A stretch of DNA of 64,000 bases from an uncultured Flavobacteriaceae bacterium (GTDB lineage Bacteria > Bacteroidota > Bacteroidia > Flavobacteriales > Flavobacteriaceae), in the NCBI GenBank assembly GCA_947500445.1, contig CANMSB010000001.1:372001-436000 (forward strand), given 5' to 3'. Of this stretch, positions 26,243 through 35,261 are shown piece after piece. A model generated the notes under the pieces. That model was not told the DNA's origin and did not search any database. It was given only the letters and a program-made list of their open reading frames with translations. The position numbers and the translations under genes were made by a program. Numbering within the stretch: position 1 is the first letter of the stretch; each line of letters begins with the position of its first letter.

Positions 26243-28645
26243 ATGAAGCAGTGTTACGTCCTTCCCATTGTACTCTTTTTTTGTGGTTGTTCCATTTTCG
26301 GACAGTTTTCTGAAAAAAAGAAGGGATATCAGCAATTTGAGGGGTATTTTGATTTTTATCATGATAGTGCCTTGGATAAGATATTCTTGACCGTAGATCG
26401 GTTGGACCAGCAATTTTTATATGTATATGCACTGAGTAGTGGAATTGGAAGTAATGATATCGGTTTGGATAGGGGGCAGCTTGGTAATGAGCAGGTTGTG
26501 TTTTTTGAAAAAGCGGGCGGAAAGCTGTTTTTGGTACAGCCTAACCTTAGTTATCGGGCGTTGACCGATAATGCGCTGGAACAAGCATCCGTAAAACAGG
26601 CCTTTGCCAAATCTATTTTGGGAAGTTTTAAGATTATTGAGGAAAAGAACGGGTCGTATGTTATCGACATTACCGATTTTTTGATGCGTGATGCACATGG
26701 GGTGGCACAACGTTTAAAGCAAACGGCACAGGGAAAATATACCTTGGATAAGGATAAAAGTGCGCTGGCCATGGAAAGGACGGTCGCATTCCCTAACAAT
26801 ATTGAGTTCGATGTAACTTTGACGTTCAAAGGTACACCTCAAGGGGATTTTATTAAATCGGTAAGCCCAAATCCAAGTTTGGTAACGGTTGCGCAGCACC
26901 ATTCTTTTATAAAGTTGCCCGGTGACGGTTACGAACAACGCGCTTTTGACCCTCGGAGCGGTGCTTACCCCTTTGCCTATTATGACTACGCCAGCCCGGT
27001 ACAAGAACCCATATTAAAACGTTTTATTACGAGACACCGGTTACAAAAGAAAAATCCCGAAGCCGAAAGGAGCGAAGCGGTAGATCCCATTGTTTATTAC
27101 CTCGATAATGGTACTCCCGAACCGGTACGTTCCGCATTGATGGAAGGCGGAAGATGGTGGAACCAAGCTTTTGAGGCCCTAGGATATGAAAATGCCTTTC
27201 AACTAAAAATACTTCCCGACGATGCAGATCCCTTGGATGTACGCTACAACGTAATACAATGGGTACACCGTTCCACAAGGGGCTGGAGCTATGGCAGTAG
27301 TATAACCGATCCGCGGACCGGAGAAATTATAAAAGGCCACGTAAGTTTGGGGAGTTTGCGGATCCGTCAGGATTTTATGATCGCCCAAGCTTTAACCAAT
27401 AGGCCCTTTGGGGAAAGGGACGATAATGATGAAAAACTATTGGAGATGGCCCTGTCTCGGATCAGACAACTATCGGCGCACGAAATCGGACATACCCTGG
27501 GCTTTGCACACAATTATGCGGCCAGTGCCAACAATAGGGCGTCCGTAATGGATTATCCGCATCCGCAATTCACGATTTCGGGAGACGATATCGATTTTTC
27601 AAATGCATATGCGGTCGGAATCGGTGCATGGGACAAGGTTGCCGTAGCGTATAGCTACACCGATTTTGGAACTGCCGAAAATGAATCTGAAGAGTTGTCC
27701 AAAATTTTGGAGGACGCACAAAATAAAGGACTGCGTTATATTACAGATCAAGATGCACGGCCGATGGGAAGCGCCCACGCGATTGCCCATTTATGGGATA
27801 ATGGTATGGATATTGTTTCGGAGTTGGAAGCGTTGTTAGCGGTTCGGAAGAAGGCCATTGGTAATTTCTCCATCGATAATATTCGGGATAATGAACCGAA
27901 TACCGTATTGGAGGACGTTTTTGTTCCCCTATATTTTTTCCATCGGTACCAAACGGAGGCCGTGGCGAAGCGTATCGGTGGTCTGGAATATAATTATGCG
28001 GTAAAGGGCGATGGCCAGGAGGTGGTATCGGTTTTGGCCGCCCTGCTTCAAAAAAAGGCGTTGACCAGCGTTCTAAATACATTGGACGCGGCCATCATTG
28101 CGATACCTAAGGAAAAGCTGAAGCTGTTTCCGCCCAGGGCCTTTGGCTATCCCAGAACACGGGAGTCGTTCAAGGGGAAGACCGGGGTTTCCTTTGATGC
28201 GCTTTCCGCTCCGGAGACCGCGGCGGATATGAGCTTGGTTTTTGTATTACATCCGGAACGTAGCTCACGGTTGATCCAACAAAAGGCGCTTGACCCAAGT
28301 CAATTGGGTCTGGAAACGCTGCAAAACGAATTACTAAAAAGTACATTTGGAAAAAGCCACAAGGACCCTTATTTGACGACCGTACAGCAAAACATCAACT
28401 TTAGGGTATTGCAGCATTTGATGAATTTGGCCGTTCAGAAAGGCGTACACCCCCAGGTGAATGCTATTACACACGCTACGCTTCAAAAACTTAAGACCGA
28501 TTATGCCCGTTCTACCGATGTTTTTGAAAAAGAAGTGGTCAGAAGGATCGATAATTTTCAAAAACACCCAGAAAAGTTTAAGGTATTCGCAGTTCCTAAG
28601 ATACCCGATGGATCTCCCATCGGTATGGACTGTTTTCATGGGTAA
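26243..28645 (+). CDS. Exported zinc-dependent metalloprotease (Met-zincin, DUF5117/DUF4953 type)
   Basis: An 800-residue exported protein. The signal peptide is MKQCYVLPIVLFFCGCSIFG; cysteines near its end could be lipidated but the lipobox is poor. The N-terminal beta-rich part (DKIFLTVDRLDQQFLYVYALSSGIGSNDIGLDRGQ) is DUF5117-like. The catalytic motif is the extended zincin LSAHEIGHTLGFAHNY near residues 410-425 (HExxHxxGxxH), followed downstream by a Met-turn candidate SVMDYPHP. This is the M10-like family widespread in Bacteroidota; substrates are unknown. Divergent from prfB; likely surface or periplasmic. Confidence 0.9.
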   Translation: MKQCYVLPIVLFFCGCSIFGQFSEKKKGYQQFEGYFDFYHDSALDKIFLTVDRLDQQFLYVYALSSGIGSNDIGLDRGQLGNEQVVFFEKAGGKLFLVQPNLSYRALTDNALEQASVKQAFAKSILGSFKIIEEKNGSYVIDITDFLMRDAHGVAQRLKQTAQGKYTLDKDKSALAMERTVAFPNNIEFDVTLTFKGTPQGDFIKSVSPNPSLVTVAQHHSFIKLPGDGYEQRAFDPRSGAYPFAYYDYASPVQEPILKRFITRHRLQKKNPEAERSEAVDPIVYYLDNGTPEPVRSALMEGGRWWNQAFEALGYENAFQLKILPDDADPLDVRYNVIQWVHRSTRGWSYGSSITDPRTGEIIKGHVSLGSLRIRQDFMIAQALTNRPFGERDDNDEKLLEMALSRIRQLSAHEIGHTLGFAHNYAASANNRASVMDYPHPQFTISGDDIDFSNAYAVGIGAWDKVAVAYSYTDFGTAENESEELSKILEDAQNKGLRYITDQDARPMGSAHAIAHLWDNGMDIVSELEALLAVRKKAIGNFSIDNIRDNEPNTVLEDVFVPLYFFHRYQTEAVAKRIGGLEYNYAVKGDGQEVVSVLAALLQKKALTSVLNTLDAAIIAIPKEKLKLFPPRAFGYPRTRESFKGKTGVSFDALSAPETAADMSLVFVLHPERSSRLIQQKALDPSQLGLETLQNELLKSTFGKSHKDPYLTTVQQNINFRVLQHLMNLAVQKGVHPQVNAITHATLQKLKTDYARSTDVFEKEVVRRIDNFQKHPEKFKVFAVPKIPDGSPIGMDCFHG

Positions 28646-28705
28646 TGTCCAAGACAGGTATTTCTTGATATTCTCAACCGAAATAAACCACTAAAGTGCA
28701 GTAAT

Positions 28706-29728
28706 TTGGAAATAAACTTGATCAGTGATACGGTTACTAAACCAACACAAGGGATGTTGGACGCTATGATGCGCGCGCCGGTGGGAGACGATGTGTTTAA
28801 AACGGATCCCTCGGTAAATGCTTTGGAACAGAAAGTGGCCGAGCTGTTCGGTATGGAGGCCGCGTTGTATTTTCCATCGGGAACTATGGCCAACCAAACC
28901 GCGATAAAGCTACATACCCGACCGGGAGACCAGCTTATTTGTGATAAATATGCCCATGTGTATAATTATGAAGGGGGCGGGGTTAGTTTTAATAGCGGTG
29001 TATCGTGCAAATTGATCGATGGGCACCGGGGAATGATGACCGCCGAACAGGTAAAACAAGCGATCAACCCACCCGACTTTTATCATAGCCCGTTGACCAG
29101 TTTGGTCTGTGTTGAAAATACTACGAACAAGGGTGGTGGTGCCTGTTGGTCGGTAAACGCTCTGGAAGAAATTAAAACGGTATGTGCGGAGAACGGCCTG
29201 GCCTATCATTTGGACGGTGCTCGACTATGGAACGCGATGGCAAAGACGAACGAATCTGCCGAAACTTTTGGAAATTTGTTCGACACCATCAGTGTTTGCC
29301 TCAGTAAGGGACTGGGTTGTCCCGTAGGTTCCGTTTTAGTAGGTTCGGAAGAACATATGAAGAAGGCCTTGCGGATCCGAAAAGTTTTAGGAGGTGGTAT
29401 GCGTCAGGGCGGTTTTATGGCTGCGGCCGGTAGCTATGCCTTGGACCATCATATCGAACGTTTGGAAGAGGACCACGAAAAAGCTATTGCGTTGGGAAGT
29501 ACTTTGGCCGCACTGCCTTTCGTTAAAAAAGTGGAACCGATCGAAACCAATATTGTGATCTTTGAACTTGACGAAACTAAAATGTCGGCCGAAACCTTCA
29601 TTTCAAAATTAAAGGGGAAACAGATTCTTATGATAGCGATGGGGGATGGAAAGCTTCGGCTTGTAACCCATATGGACTATTCGGACCTACAACATGAGAA
29701 GGTGCTGGCAGTATTAAATTCTCTGTAA
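28706..29728 (+). CDS. ltaE: Low-specificity L-threonine aldolase
   Basis: A 340-residue PLP-dependent fold-type I enzyme that splits threonine or allo-threonine into glycine and acetaldehyde. Features: DTVTKPTQGMLDAM at the N-terminus, PSGTMANQTAIKLHT near residue 55-70, LDGARLWNA near 170, and the PLP lysine in CLSKGLGCPVGSVLVG near 205. The start is TTG at 28706 (encoding MEINLISDTVT), which matches the family N-terminus; there is no nearby ATG. A degenerate copy of the 26-bp palindrome begins at its last stop base. Confidence 0.92.
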   Translation: MEINLISDTVTKPTQGMLDAMMRAPVGDDVFKTDPSVNALEQKVAELFGMEAALYFPSGTMANQTAIKLHTRPGDQLICDKYAHVYNYEGGGVSFNSGVSCKLIDGHRGMMTAEQVKQAINPPDFYHSPLTSLVCVENTTNKGGGACWSVNALEEIKTVCAENGLAYHLDGARLWNAMAKTNESAETFGNLFDTISVCLSKGLGCPVGSVLVGSEEHMKKALRIRKVLGGGMRQGGFMAAAGSYALDHHIERLEEDHEKAIALGSTLAALPFVKKVEPIETNIVIFELDETKMSAETFISKLKGKQILMIAMGDGKLRLVTHMDYSDLQHEKVLAVLNSL

Positions 29729-29753
29729 TACCTTTTCAAAATTAAAATGGCAG
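29728..29753. repeat. 26-bp palindromic repeat, degenerate copy 2
   Basis: Same length and orientation as the copy at 9329, with several mismatches in the arms (ATACCTTTT and AAATGGCAG). It sits between the convergent ltaE and DUF1508 genes, where a transcript terminator would be expected. Confidence 0.6.
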
Positions 29754-29758
29754 AAAGC

Positions 29759-30070
29759 CTAAATATTGAGTGTATCAATTTTTGTCTTTAGGTTTTTAAT
29801 GCCGTTTTCCATACCGACTTCGGAATCATAAAGCGGGCTATTTCCGATCAATTGTCCCGTAGCCCCTTTTAAATTGAATAAAAACTTGCCTTGATAGTTG
29901 GTTTTACGCTCAAAGCCGGATGCTTGTAGAATAAGTGGTTTCAAAACGGAGACCATTCGTTCCGCTTCGTCCTTGGTTTCAAAGGAAACACTCTTGAAAA
30001 TGGAATTGCCGTCATCGGTCTTCAGTTGAAACCTGAACAGGTTTTCGTCATCTTTAAATACCTCGATCAT
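29759..30070 (-). CDS. DUF1508 (YegP-like) protein
   Basis: A 103-residue soluble protein containing two DUF1508-like repeats: the first (MIEVFKDDENLFRFQLKTDDGNSIFKSVSFETKDEAERMV) is clear, the second (YQGKFLFNLKGATGQLIGNSPLYDSEVGMENGIKNLKTKI) has the GxFxFxLKxxxGQxIGxSxxYxSxxxxxxGI pattern in full. The family (UPF0339/YegP) has no established function. It is convergent with ltaE. Confidence 0.85.
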   Translation of the reverse strand: MIEVFKDDENLFRFQLKTDDGNSIFKSVSFETKDEAERMVSVLKPLILQASGFERKTNYQGKFLFNLKGATGQLIGNSPLYDSEVGMENGIKNLKTKIDTLNI

Positions 30071-30225
30071 AGCAGAATGGATTCTTTTTCTTTAAAGATA
30101 TTCACTTTCTATGAAGAAAGCAACGTTATAATTCTTTCAATACTATTCCAACAGGAAGTTATAGGAACGCATTAGGTCGAAATTGCATGAAAAAAAGCAT
30201 AGGTTGATGATTCCCATAAACGAAA

Positions 30226-30268
30226 AGCTTTAATCGCTTGTTTTAAGCGGATTAGGGGCTCTTTTTTT
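30226..30268 (+). terminator. Terminator-like hairpin without an assigned gene
   Basis: AGCTTTAATCGCTT (30226-30239) pairs with AAGCGGATTAGGGGCT (30245-30260) with two bulges and G-U pairs, followed by C and seven T. On the + strand no gene precedes it within the 30071-30225 gap, so it may end a small RNA or read-through from ltaE. The rest of 30071-30419 shows no gene. Confidence 0.55.
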
Positions 30269-30419
30269 CCTAGATATCATAACATTTCGTTCTTTTTAAC
30301 TCCGATTGAAAGAAAAACCTTTCATTTGATAGCAATTATGTTCTAAAAATATGTTAATTATGTTAAGAAATAGTATCTTGCCGATACATTACTATAAACA
30401 TTAACTAAACATTTTTACA

Positions 30420-31523
30420 ATGATGAAAAAAGTACTTTTGTGCTGCGCGCTGATGACGGCGGCAGTTAGTATGGCTCAGGATTTGCCCGCAAACCCCCAA
30501 CCCGGTAAATGTTACGTACGTTGTACGACACCTGATGTGTACGTTAACGAAACGGTAACCATTACCGTAAAACCGGCTTACAAGGTGCTCAAAAAAGTAC
30601 CCGCTACTTTTAAAACGGTAACGGAAAGGGTCATGATAAAGCCAGAAGGTAAAAAATTGACCGTAGTACCTGAAAAGTGGGGCACCGAAACGGTGAGTTA
30701 CGTGTCTAAAGAAGGCGGTAATACCCTTTCGATCACTCCCGCTTCTTTCGGAACCAGTTCCGAAACGATTGAAATTAAGCCCGCTTATGCCCAATGGGAA
30801 TTGGGCGCACCTGCTCCAGATTGTGCCTCTGGAAACCCTAATGATTGTCGGTATTGGTGTTATAAAGGGTATCCTGCGGAGTTTACTACCGTGGAAACAA
30901 CTACTCTGGCCAGTGATGCCAGTACTTCAAAAACCCCGATAGGGTCTAAAAACGCTTCTTACACAAAGCAGGTGTTGTTGGAACCGGCCCGAGTGGTCGA
31001 GGAAATCATTCCTGCCCAGTACAAGGAAATTACCAAAACAGTTTTGGACAATGATGCCTATACTACCGAAGAAACGGTACCTGCCGTAACCGAAACGGTT
31101 ACCAAGGAAGTATTAAAGGAAAAGGGCGGATTGACCACTTGGAAGGAAGTCGAGTGCTCTTTGGTAGAGTATCAGGCATTACCGATCAATTGGAATTTGG
31201 GAAGCGCTACGTTGACTTCCCAAGCGCGCAACATTATCGATTCGCGTTTGATGCCCGTTTTGGCACAAAACCCTGGTGTAAAGTTAGAGATCGCTTCACA
31301 TACCGATGTTAGAGGAGGGGCCAGTTCCAACCAAAGTCTTTCCGAAAGAAGAGCAAAGGCCGTTGCCGATTATTTGATCAGCAAGGGAATCAATGCAAGT
31401 CTTTTAGTAGCAAATGGTTATGGAGAAAGTAAAATCAAGAACAGATGTAAAGAAGGTGTTTCCTGTACGGAAAGGGAGCACGCGGTCAATAGAAGAACGG
31501 AATTCCGTTTGATCAACAACTAA
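30420..31523 (+). CDS. OmpA-family outer membrane protein
   Basis: A 367-residue exported protein. Signal peptide residues 1-20 (MMKKVLLCCALMTAAVSMAQ). The middle contains at least two copies of a VPA/IPA-x-F/Y-K-x-V/I-T beta repeat (KKVPATFKTVTERVM near residue 58, EEIIPAQYKEITKTVL near 197, then TVPAVTETVTKEVL near 220). The last ~110 residues are a peptidoglycan-binding OmpA domain: LGSATLTSQARNIIDSRLMPVL, ASHTDVRGGASSNQSLSERRAKAVADYLISKGI, NRRTEFRL. It likely tethers the outer membrane or a surface structure to peptidoglycan. Six cysteines in the central region could form disulfides. A strong terminator follows. Confidence 0.88.
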   Translation: MMKKVLLCCALMTAAVSMAQDLPANPQPGKCYVRCTTPDVYVNETVTITVKPAYKVLKKVPATFKTVTERVMIKPEGKKLTVVPEKWGTETVSYVSKEGGNTLSITPASFGTSSETIEIKPAYAQWELGAPAPDCASGNPNDCRYWCYKGYPAEFTTVETTTLASDASTSKTPIGSKNASYTKQVLLEPARVVEEIIPAQYKEITKTVLDNDAYTTEETVPAVTETVTKEVLKEKGGLTTWKEVECSLVEYQALPINWNLGSATLTSQARNIIDSRLMPVLAQNPGVKLEIASHTDVRGGASSNQSLSERRAKAVADYLISKGINASLLVANGYGESKIKNRCKEGVSCTEREHAVNRRTEFRLINN

Positions 31524-31547
31524 GAACTATCATCAACCTAAATAGTC

Positions 31548-31581
31548 AAGGAGCTTTTCCATATGGAAAGCTCCTTTTTTT
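31548..31581 (+). terminator. Rho-independent terminator after the OmpA-family gene
   Basis: AAGGAGCTTTTCC pairs with GGAAAGCTCCTT across an ATAT loop (one T bulged), followed by a T-run. Confidence 0.92.
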
Positions 31582-31614
31582 ATGATAACGGATTTGCTAG
31601 GCCTGTTTTAGCAA

Positions 31615-31839
31615 TGAACTCATTTAGACTTTTTGGATTGAAGCGAAAATTAGTGATTTAAAGGCCTGTTGAAGACTTTTTTGAGTTTCAAAGCAGGGCT
31701 ACGAGAGGAAAAAAAGGCAGGGCCGAAAGAAAAAGCCAATGATTTGGCTTTTGATGAGGAGCCGGCCGGCGCGTCGAGCGAAAAAGGACAATTTTTTAGC
31801 CTCCCGACAGTTCGGGGAAAAAAATCTAAATGAGTTCAA
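31615..31839. mobile_element. 225-bp MITE-like element with perfect 14-bp terminal inverted repeats
   Basis: TGAACTCATTTAGA at 31615-31628 and its exact reverse complement TCTAAATGAGTTCA at 31826-31839 bound a non-coding segment. Inside are a perfect hairpin AAAAGCCAA/TTGGCTTTT (31731-31739 and 31744-31752) and a GC palindrome GCCGGCCGGC at 31761-31770 whose composition is unlike the flanks. No open frame of note and no clear target duplication. It could be a non-autonomous transposable element or a structured RNA gene. Confidence 0.7.
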
Positions 31840-31848
31840 TAAGTAGCT

Positions 31849-32301
31849 TTAATCACTGTACTTTTTGAACAGATCCATATGATACCGTACATCTCCGGTC
31901 ATGCTATATCCCGAGTATTTGTCCAGCACTTTGCCTTTAGGGTTTAATATCATGATCAATGGAAAAGATCCTTTTTTATTGTACTTGCCCAATACCTCCT
32001 GATTGTGTTTCCATTGCGTATCGCTGAGCAAATCCTTATTTCGGGGTATATCAACATAAAGGAGCTCATAATCCTTTGCAACGTTTTCAAACTCGGCTGT
32101 ATCAAAAAGATCTTTTTTTAGCATTTTACAAGGTGGGCACCAGTCGCTACCAGTAAAATAGACTAAAATATTCTTACTGTCCTTTTTTGCATCGGAAATG
32201 GCCGTATCGAAATCAAGGCCCCAATGTTCACCGTATTCATGCTCGCCATCCTGAGCGCTAACAAAAAATGGTAAAAGCAATAAGAAAAACAACTTTTTCA
32301 T
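31849..32301 (-). CDS. Exported thioredoxin-fold protein
   Basis: A 150-residue protein with signal peptide (MKKLFFLLLLPFFVSAQ) and a thioredoxin fold of the thioredoxin_7/DsbDgamma kind. The redox motif is GSDWCPPCKMLKKDLF near residues 50-65, the cis-proline is in GSFPLIMILNPKGKVLDKYSGY near 110-130. Expected in the periplasm, reducing or repairing cysteines of envelope proteins. The open frame extends to 32361, but ATG at 32301 gives a normal signal peptide. Confidence 0.88.
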   Translation of the reverse strand: MKKLFFLLLLPFFVSAQDGEHEYGEHWGLDFDTAISDAKKDSKNILVYFTGSDWCPPCKMLKKDLFDTAEFENVAKDYELLYVDIPRNKDLLSDTQWKHNQEVLGKYNKKGSFPLIMILNPKGKVLDKYSGYSMTGDVRYHMDLFKKYSD

Positions 32302-32447
32302 GGTTTCGTATCTTATGTTCAAATTTATAATTAAGTAGGCTTTTTTCCAGAATGCGCCCATCTATGAGTATTGATTGTACCGTTAATATTCAAGTACCCT
32401 TACTGTAGGGTTTCAAAAAGCTTGCCATTTTTTATGGAATCCCGGTT

Positions 32448-32774
32448 TTATTTAAAAAACGAATCCATTCCCGGAATATTGGGCATACCTTCCTTGGCGG
32501 CCGCTGCCAATTCATTTTCATTGATAGCGGTAGCTTTGGCAATGGCCTTGTTCAAGGTCAAAATCAAATAGTCTTCCAATTGTTCCTTATCCTGCAGCAG
32601 TGCCTCCGCTATTTTAACTTCTTTAATCGTTCTATTGGCCGTTATAACGACCGATAGTAAGCCGTCCGACGATTTTTCCTCAAGGGTTACGTCGTTTAGG
32701 CGTTTCTTGGTGGCTTCGACTTTTGCTTGGGTTTCCTTTAATTTTCCCATCATACCCATCATATCTCCGAACAT
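32448..32774 (-). CDS. YbaB/EbfC-family nucleoid-associated protein
   Basis: A 108-residue DNA-binding protein. N-terminus [26 protein letters not shown] and the body [40 protein letters not shown] follow the YbaB/EbfC pattern. Members bind DNA as dimers and are usually beside dnaX-recR; here neither is in the window. The open frame to 32831 is rejected because the family N-terminus begins at the ATG at 32774; ATG at 32759 (MMGMMG) is another option. Confidence 0.9.
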   Translation of the reverse strand: MFGDMMGMMGKLKETQAKVEATKKRLNDVTLEEKSSDGLLSVVITANRTIKEVKIAEALLQDKEQLEDYLILTLNKAIAKATAINENELAAAAKEGMPNIPGMDSFFK

Positions 32775-33023
32775 GGTAACGTTTTTATGGTTATACCCTG
32801 CGAAATTAACAAAACCAATGGAGAAATGCACTTTTAGTGTTTGTGCGATAGGTTCCGTTGGTATTTTAGCAAGACATTAAATCTGGATACTAGGATGCTT
32901 CTATTTATGTGCTTCCTACGGTTTTACCAATGTATTGAGCACCATAAAGGAAATTCCAGATCGTTTCGGGACCTTTTGGGAAACCTTTCGTCATAAAAGC
33001 ATAGCCGTTTTTTTAGGATGCCT

Positions 33024-33031
33024 TACTTTTG
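33024..33031 (+). promoter_or_regulatory. Promoter -7 box (TACTTTTG), candidate for the S9 peptidase gene
   Basis: Exact TAnnTTTG match about 105 bases before the ATG at 33138. The remainder of the 32775-33137 gap shows no gene. Confidence 0.4.
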
Positions 33032-33137
33032 CCGTCAAAATTGAATCGGAAGCTATCGTTTATAGGGTAACCGGGGTTAAATCCTTTGTTATTACCGTGT
33101 AGGAGGATTGCGGCGATAAAAGACAAATTGCAATAGC

Positions 33138-35195
33138 ATGACCAAAATTTCGTTTCCCCAGGCCAAAATCCAACCAAAAACATTGGAGAAGCACGGCGAT
33201 GTCCGCATCGATGATTATTATTGGATGAACGATAGGGAAGATGCCGCTGTAATTGCGCATTTGGAGTCCGAAAATGCATACTACGAATCGGCCAGCGCCC
33301 ATACCAAAAACGCTCAGGAGTCGCTCTATCAGGAAATGAAGGGCAGGATAAAGGAAGATGATTCTTCCGTTCCCTATAAAAGCAATGGGTACTGGTATAT
33401 TTCCCGGTTCGAGACGGGACAGCAATACCCGATCTATTCCAGAAAAAAAGCGGTGCTTACGGCCAAGGACGAAGTGATGTTCAATGGAAACGAAATGGCG
33501 GAAGGACATGACTTTTTTAACCTGGGCGGACTCGCCATAAGTCCCAACAATGAACTCGCCGTTTTTGGGGTCGACACCGTTTCACGCAGACAGTATACCT
33601 TACAGGTCAAAAATTTGCACGATGGAACGATATACGAAGACAAAATATTGAATAGCACCGGTAGTGCAGTATGGGCAGATGACAATAAAACGTTTTTCTA
33701 CACCAAAAAAGACCCCGTAACCCTTCGTGCGGATAAAATTTTCAGACATGTGCTAGGAACTCCGGCGGAGTCGGACGAATTGATTTTCCACGAACAGGAC
33801 GATACGTTCGGTACATACGTATACAAGACCAAATCGAAGAAGTATATCGTCATTGGTTCTTATAGTACGTTGACCTCGGAATATCAAATTCTTCCTGCGA
33901 ACCGTCCATACGATAAATTTCGCCTGTTCAGCCCTAGAAAAAGGGGAGTGGAATATTCGATTGCACATTACGGGGAGTATTTTTATATGCTTACCAACAG
34001 GGACGATGCCATCAACTTTAAGCTGATGAAAACAAAGGAGAGCACTACCGATTTTGAACATTGGGAGACCTTTATACCACACCGCCAGGAAGTATTACTC
34101 GAGGATGTGGACATGTTTAAAACATTTTATGTGCTTTCGGAGCGCGAAAATGGGCTCAACAAGCTAAAAATTGTTCGATGGGACGGTACCGATTCCTACT
34201 ACCTCCCTTTTGATAGCGAAACCTATACGGCCTATGTCGGGACAAATCCCGATTTTGATACCGAAATTCTTCGATACGGATATAACTCCATGACCACACC
34301 GTCGTCGGTAATCGATTTTAACATGGTTACCAAGCAGAAGAAGGTTAAAAAAGAGCAAGAGGTCATGGGGAATACCTTCAAAAAAGAGCATTACATTGAA
34401 AAACGGATTTGGGCCACTGCCAGGGATGGGGCTAAAATACCCATGTCGGTAGTCTATCATAAGAATACCGTGCCCGGCAAGGACACCCCTTTGTTACAAT
34501 ATGCCTACGGATCCTATGGAGCGACCATAGATCCCTATTTTTCAACGGTGCGTTTAAGTTTGCTGGACCGTGGTTTTATTTTTGTGATCGCCCACATACG
34601 TGGCGGACAGTATTTGGGCAGATCGTGGTATGAGGATGGAAAACTATTAAAAAAGAAACATACTTTTTTCGATTTTATCGATTGCTCCAAACACCTGATA
34701 GCGGAAGGATATTCCTCCAATGCGCATTTGTATGCCATGGGAGGGTCGGCAGGTGGGCTGCTTATGGGAGCCGTAATCAATATGGCCCCACAGCTTTACA
34801 ATGGAATCGTTGCCCAGGTTCCTTTCGTCGATGTGGTCACTACCATGTTGGACGATTCCATACCCCTTACCACCGGGGAGTATGACGAATGGGGAAATCC
34901 GAACGAAAAGGTTTATTACGACTATATGAAGTCGTATTCGCCCTATGACAATGTTGTGGCCCAGTCGTATCCCAACATGCTGGTCACTACCGGGCTACAC
35001 GATTCCCAAGTACAGTATTTTGAGCCGGCGAAGTGGGTGGCAAAATTACGTGAACTCAAGGAAGATGCGAATTTATTACTTTTTAACATCAACATGGAAG
35101 CTGGTCATGGCGGGGCTTCGGGTCGTTTTGAATCTTTACGGGAAGTGGCCAAGGAATATGCTTTTTTACTCGATTTGGAAGGAAAAATCGACTAA
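33138..35195 (+). CDS. S9A-family oligopeptidase (oligopeptidase B-like)
   Basis: A 685-residue cytoplasmic serine peptidase with no signal peptide. An N-terminal propeller domain is followed by an alpha/beta-hydrolase domain: the catalytic serine in AMGGSAGGLLMGAV near residue 537, the acid in LVTTGLHDSQVQYFEPAKW near 620, and the histidine in MEAGHGGASGR near 660. PLLQYAYGSYGATIDPYFS and FVIAHIRGGQYLGRSWYEDGKLLKKKHTF are typical of oligopeptidase B, which cleaves short peptides after basic residues. Specificity for this protein is inferred from the family only. Confidence 0.92.
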   Translation: MTKISFPQAKIQPKTLEKHGDVRIDDYYWMNDREDAAVIAHLESENAYYESASAHTKNAQESLYQEMKGRIKEDDSSVPYKSNGYWYISRFETGQQYPIYSRKKAVLTAKDEVMFNGNEMAEGHDFFNLGGLAISPNNELAVFGVDTVSRRQYTLQVKNLHDGTIYEDKILNSTGSAVWADDNKTFFYTKKDPVTLRADKIFRHVLGTPAESDELIFHEQDDTFGTYVYKTKSKKYIVIGSYSTLTSEYQILPANRPYDKFRLFSPRKRGVEYSIAHYGEYFYMLTNRDDAINFKLMKTKESTTDFEHWETFIPHRQEVLLEDVDMFKTFYVLSERENGLNKLKIVRWDGTDSYYLPFDSETYTAYVGTNPDFDTEILRYGYNSMTTPSSVIDFNMVTKQKKVKKEQEVMGNTFKKEHYIEKRIWATARDGAKIPMSVVYHKNTVPGKDTPLLQYAYGSYGATIDPYFSTVRLSLLDRGFIFVIAHIRGGQYLGRSWYEDGKLLKKKHTFFDFIDCSKHLIAEGYSSNAHLYAMGGSAGGLLMGAVINMAPQLYNGIVAQVPFVDVVTTMLDDSIPLTTGEYDEWGNPNEKVYYDYMKSYSPYDNVVAQSYPNMLVTTGLHDSQVQYFEPAKWVAKLRELKEDANLLLFNINMEAGHGGASGRFESLREVAKEYAFLLDLEGKID

Positions 35196-35209
35196 TCGAA
35201 AAAAAATGG

Positions 35210-35217
35210 TAATTTTG
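35210..35217 (+). promoter_or_regulatory. Promoter -7 box (TAATTTTG) of the cysteine-synthase-like gene
   Basis: Exact TAnnTTTG match 44 bases before the ATG at 35262. Confidence 0.45.
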
Positions 35218-35261
35218 CCATTGAATTTTGTTGATTTTTAAGTTAACGAAAAACAACTTTG

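Noticed and set aside
31615-31839. GC-rich palindrome inside the 225-bp element as an origin or dif site
   Set aside because: No DnaA boxes, no replication genes nearby and the sequence does not resemble a XerCD site.
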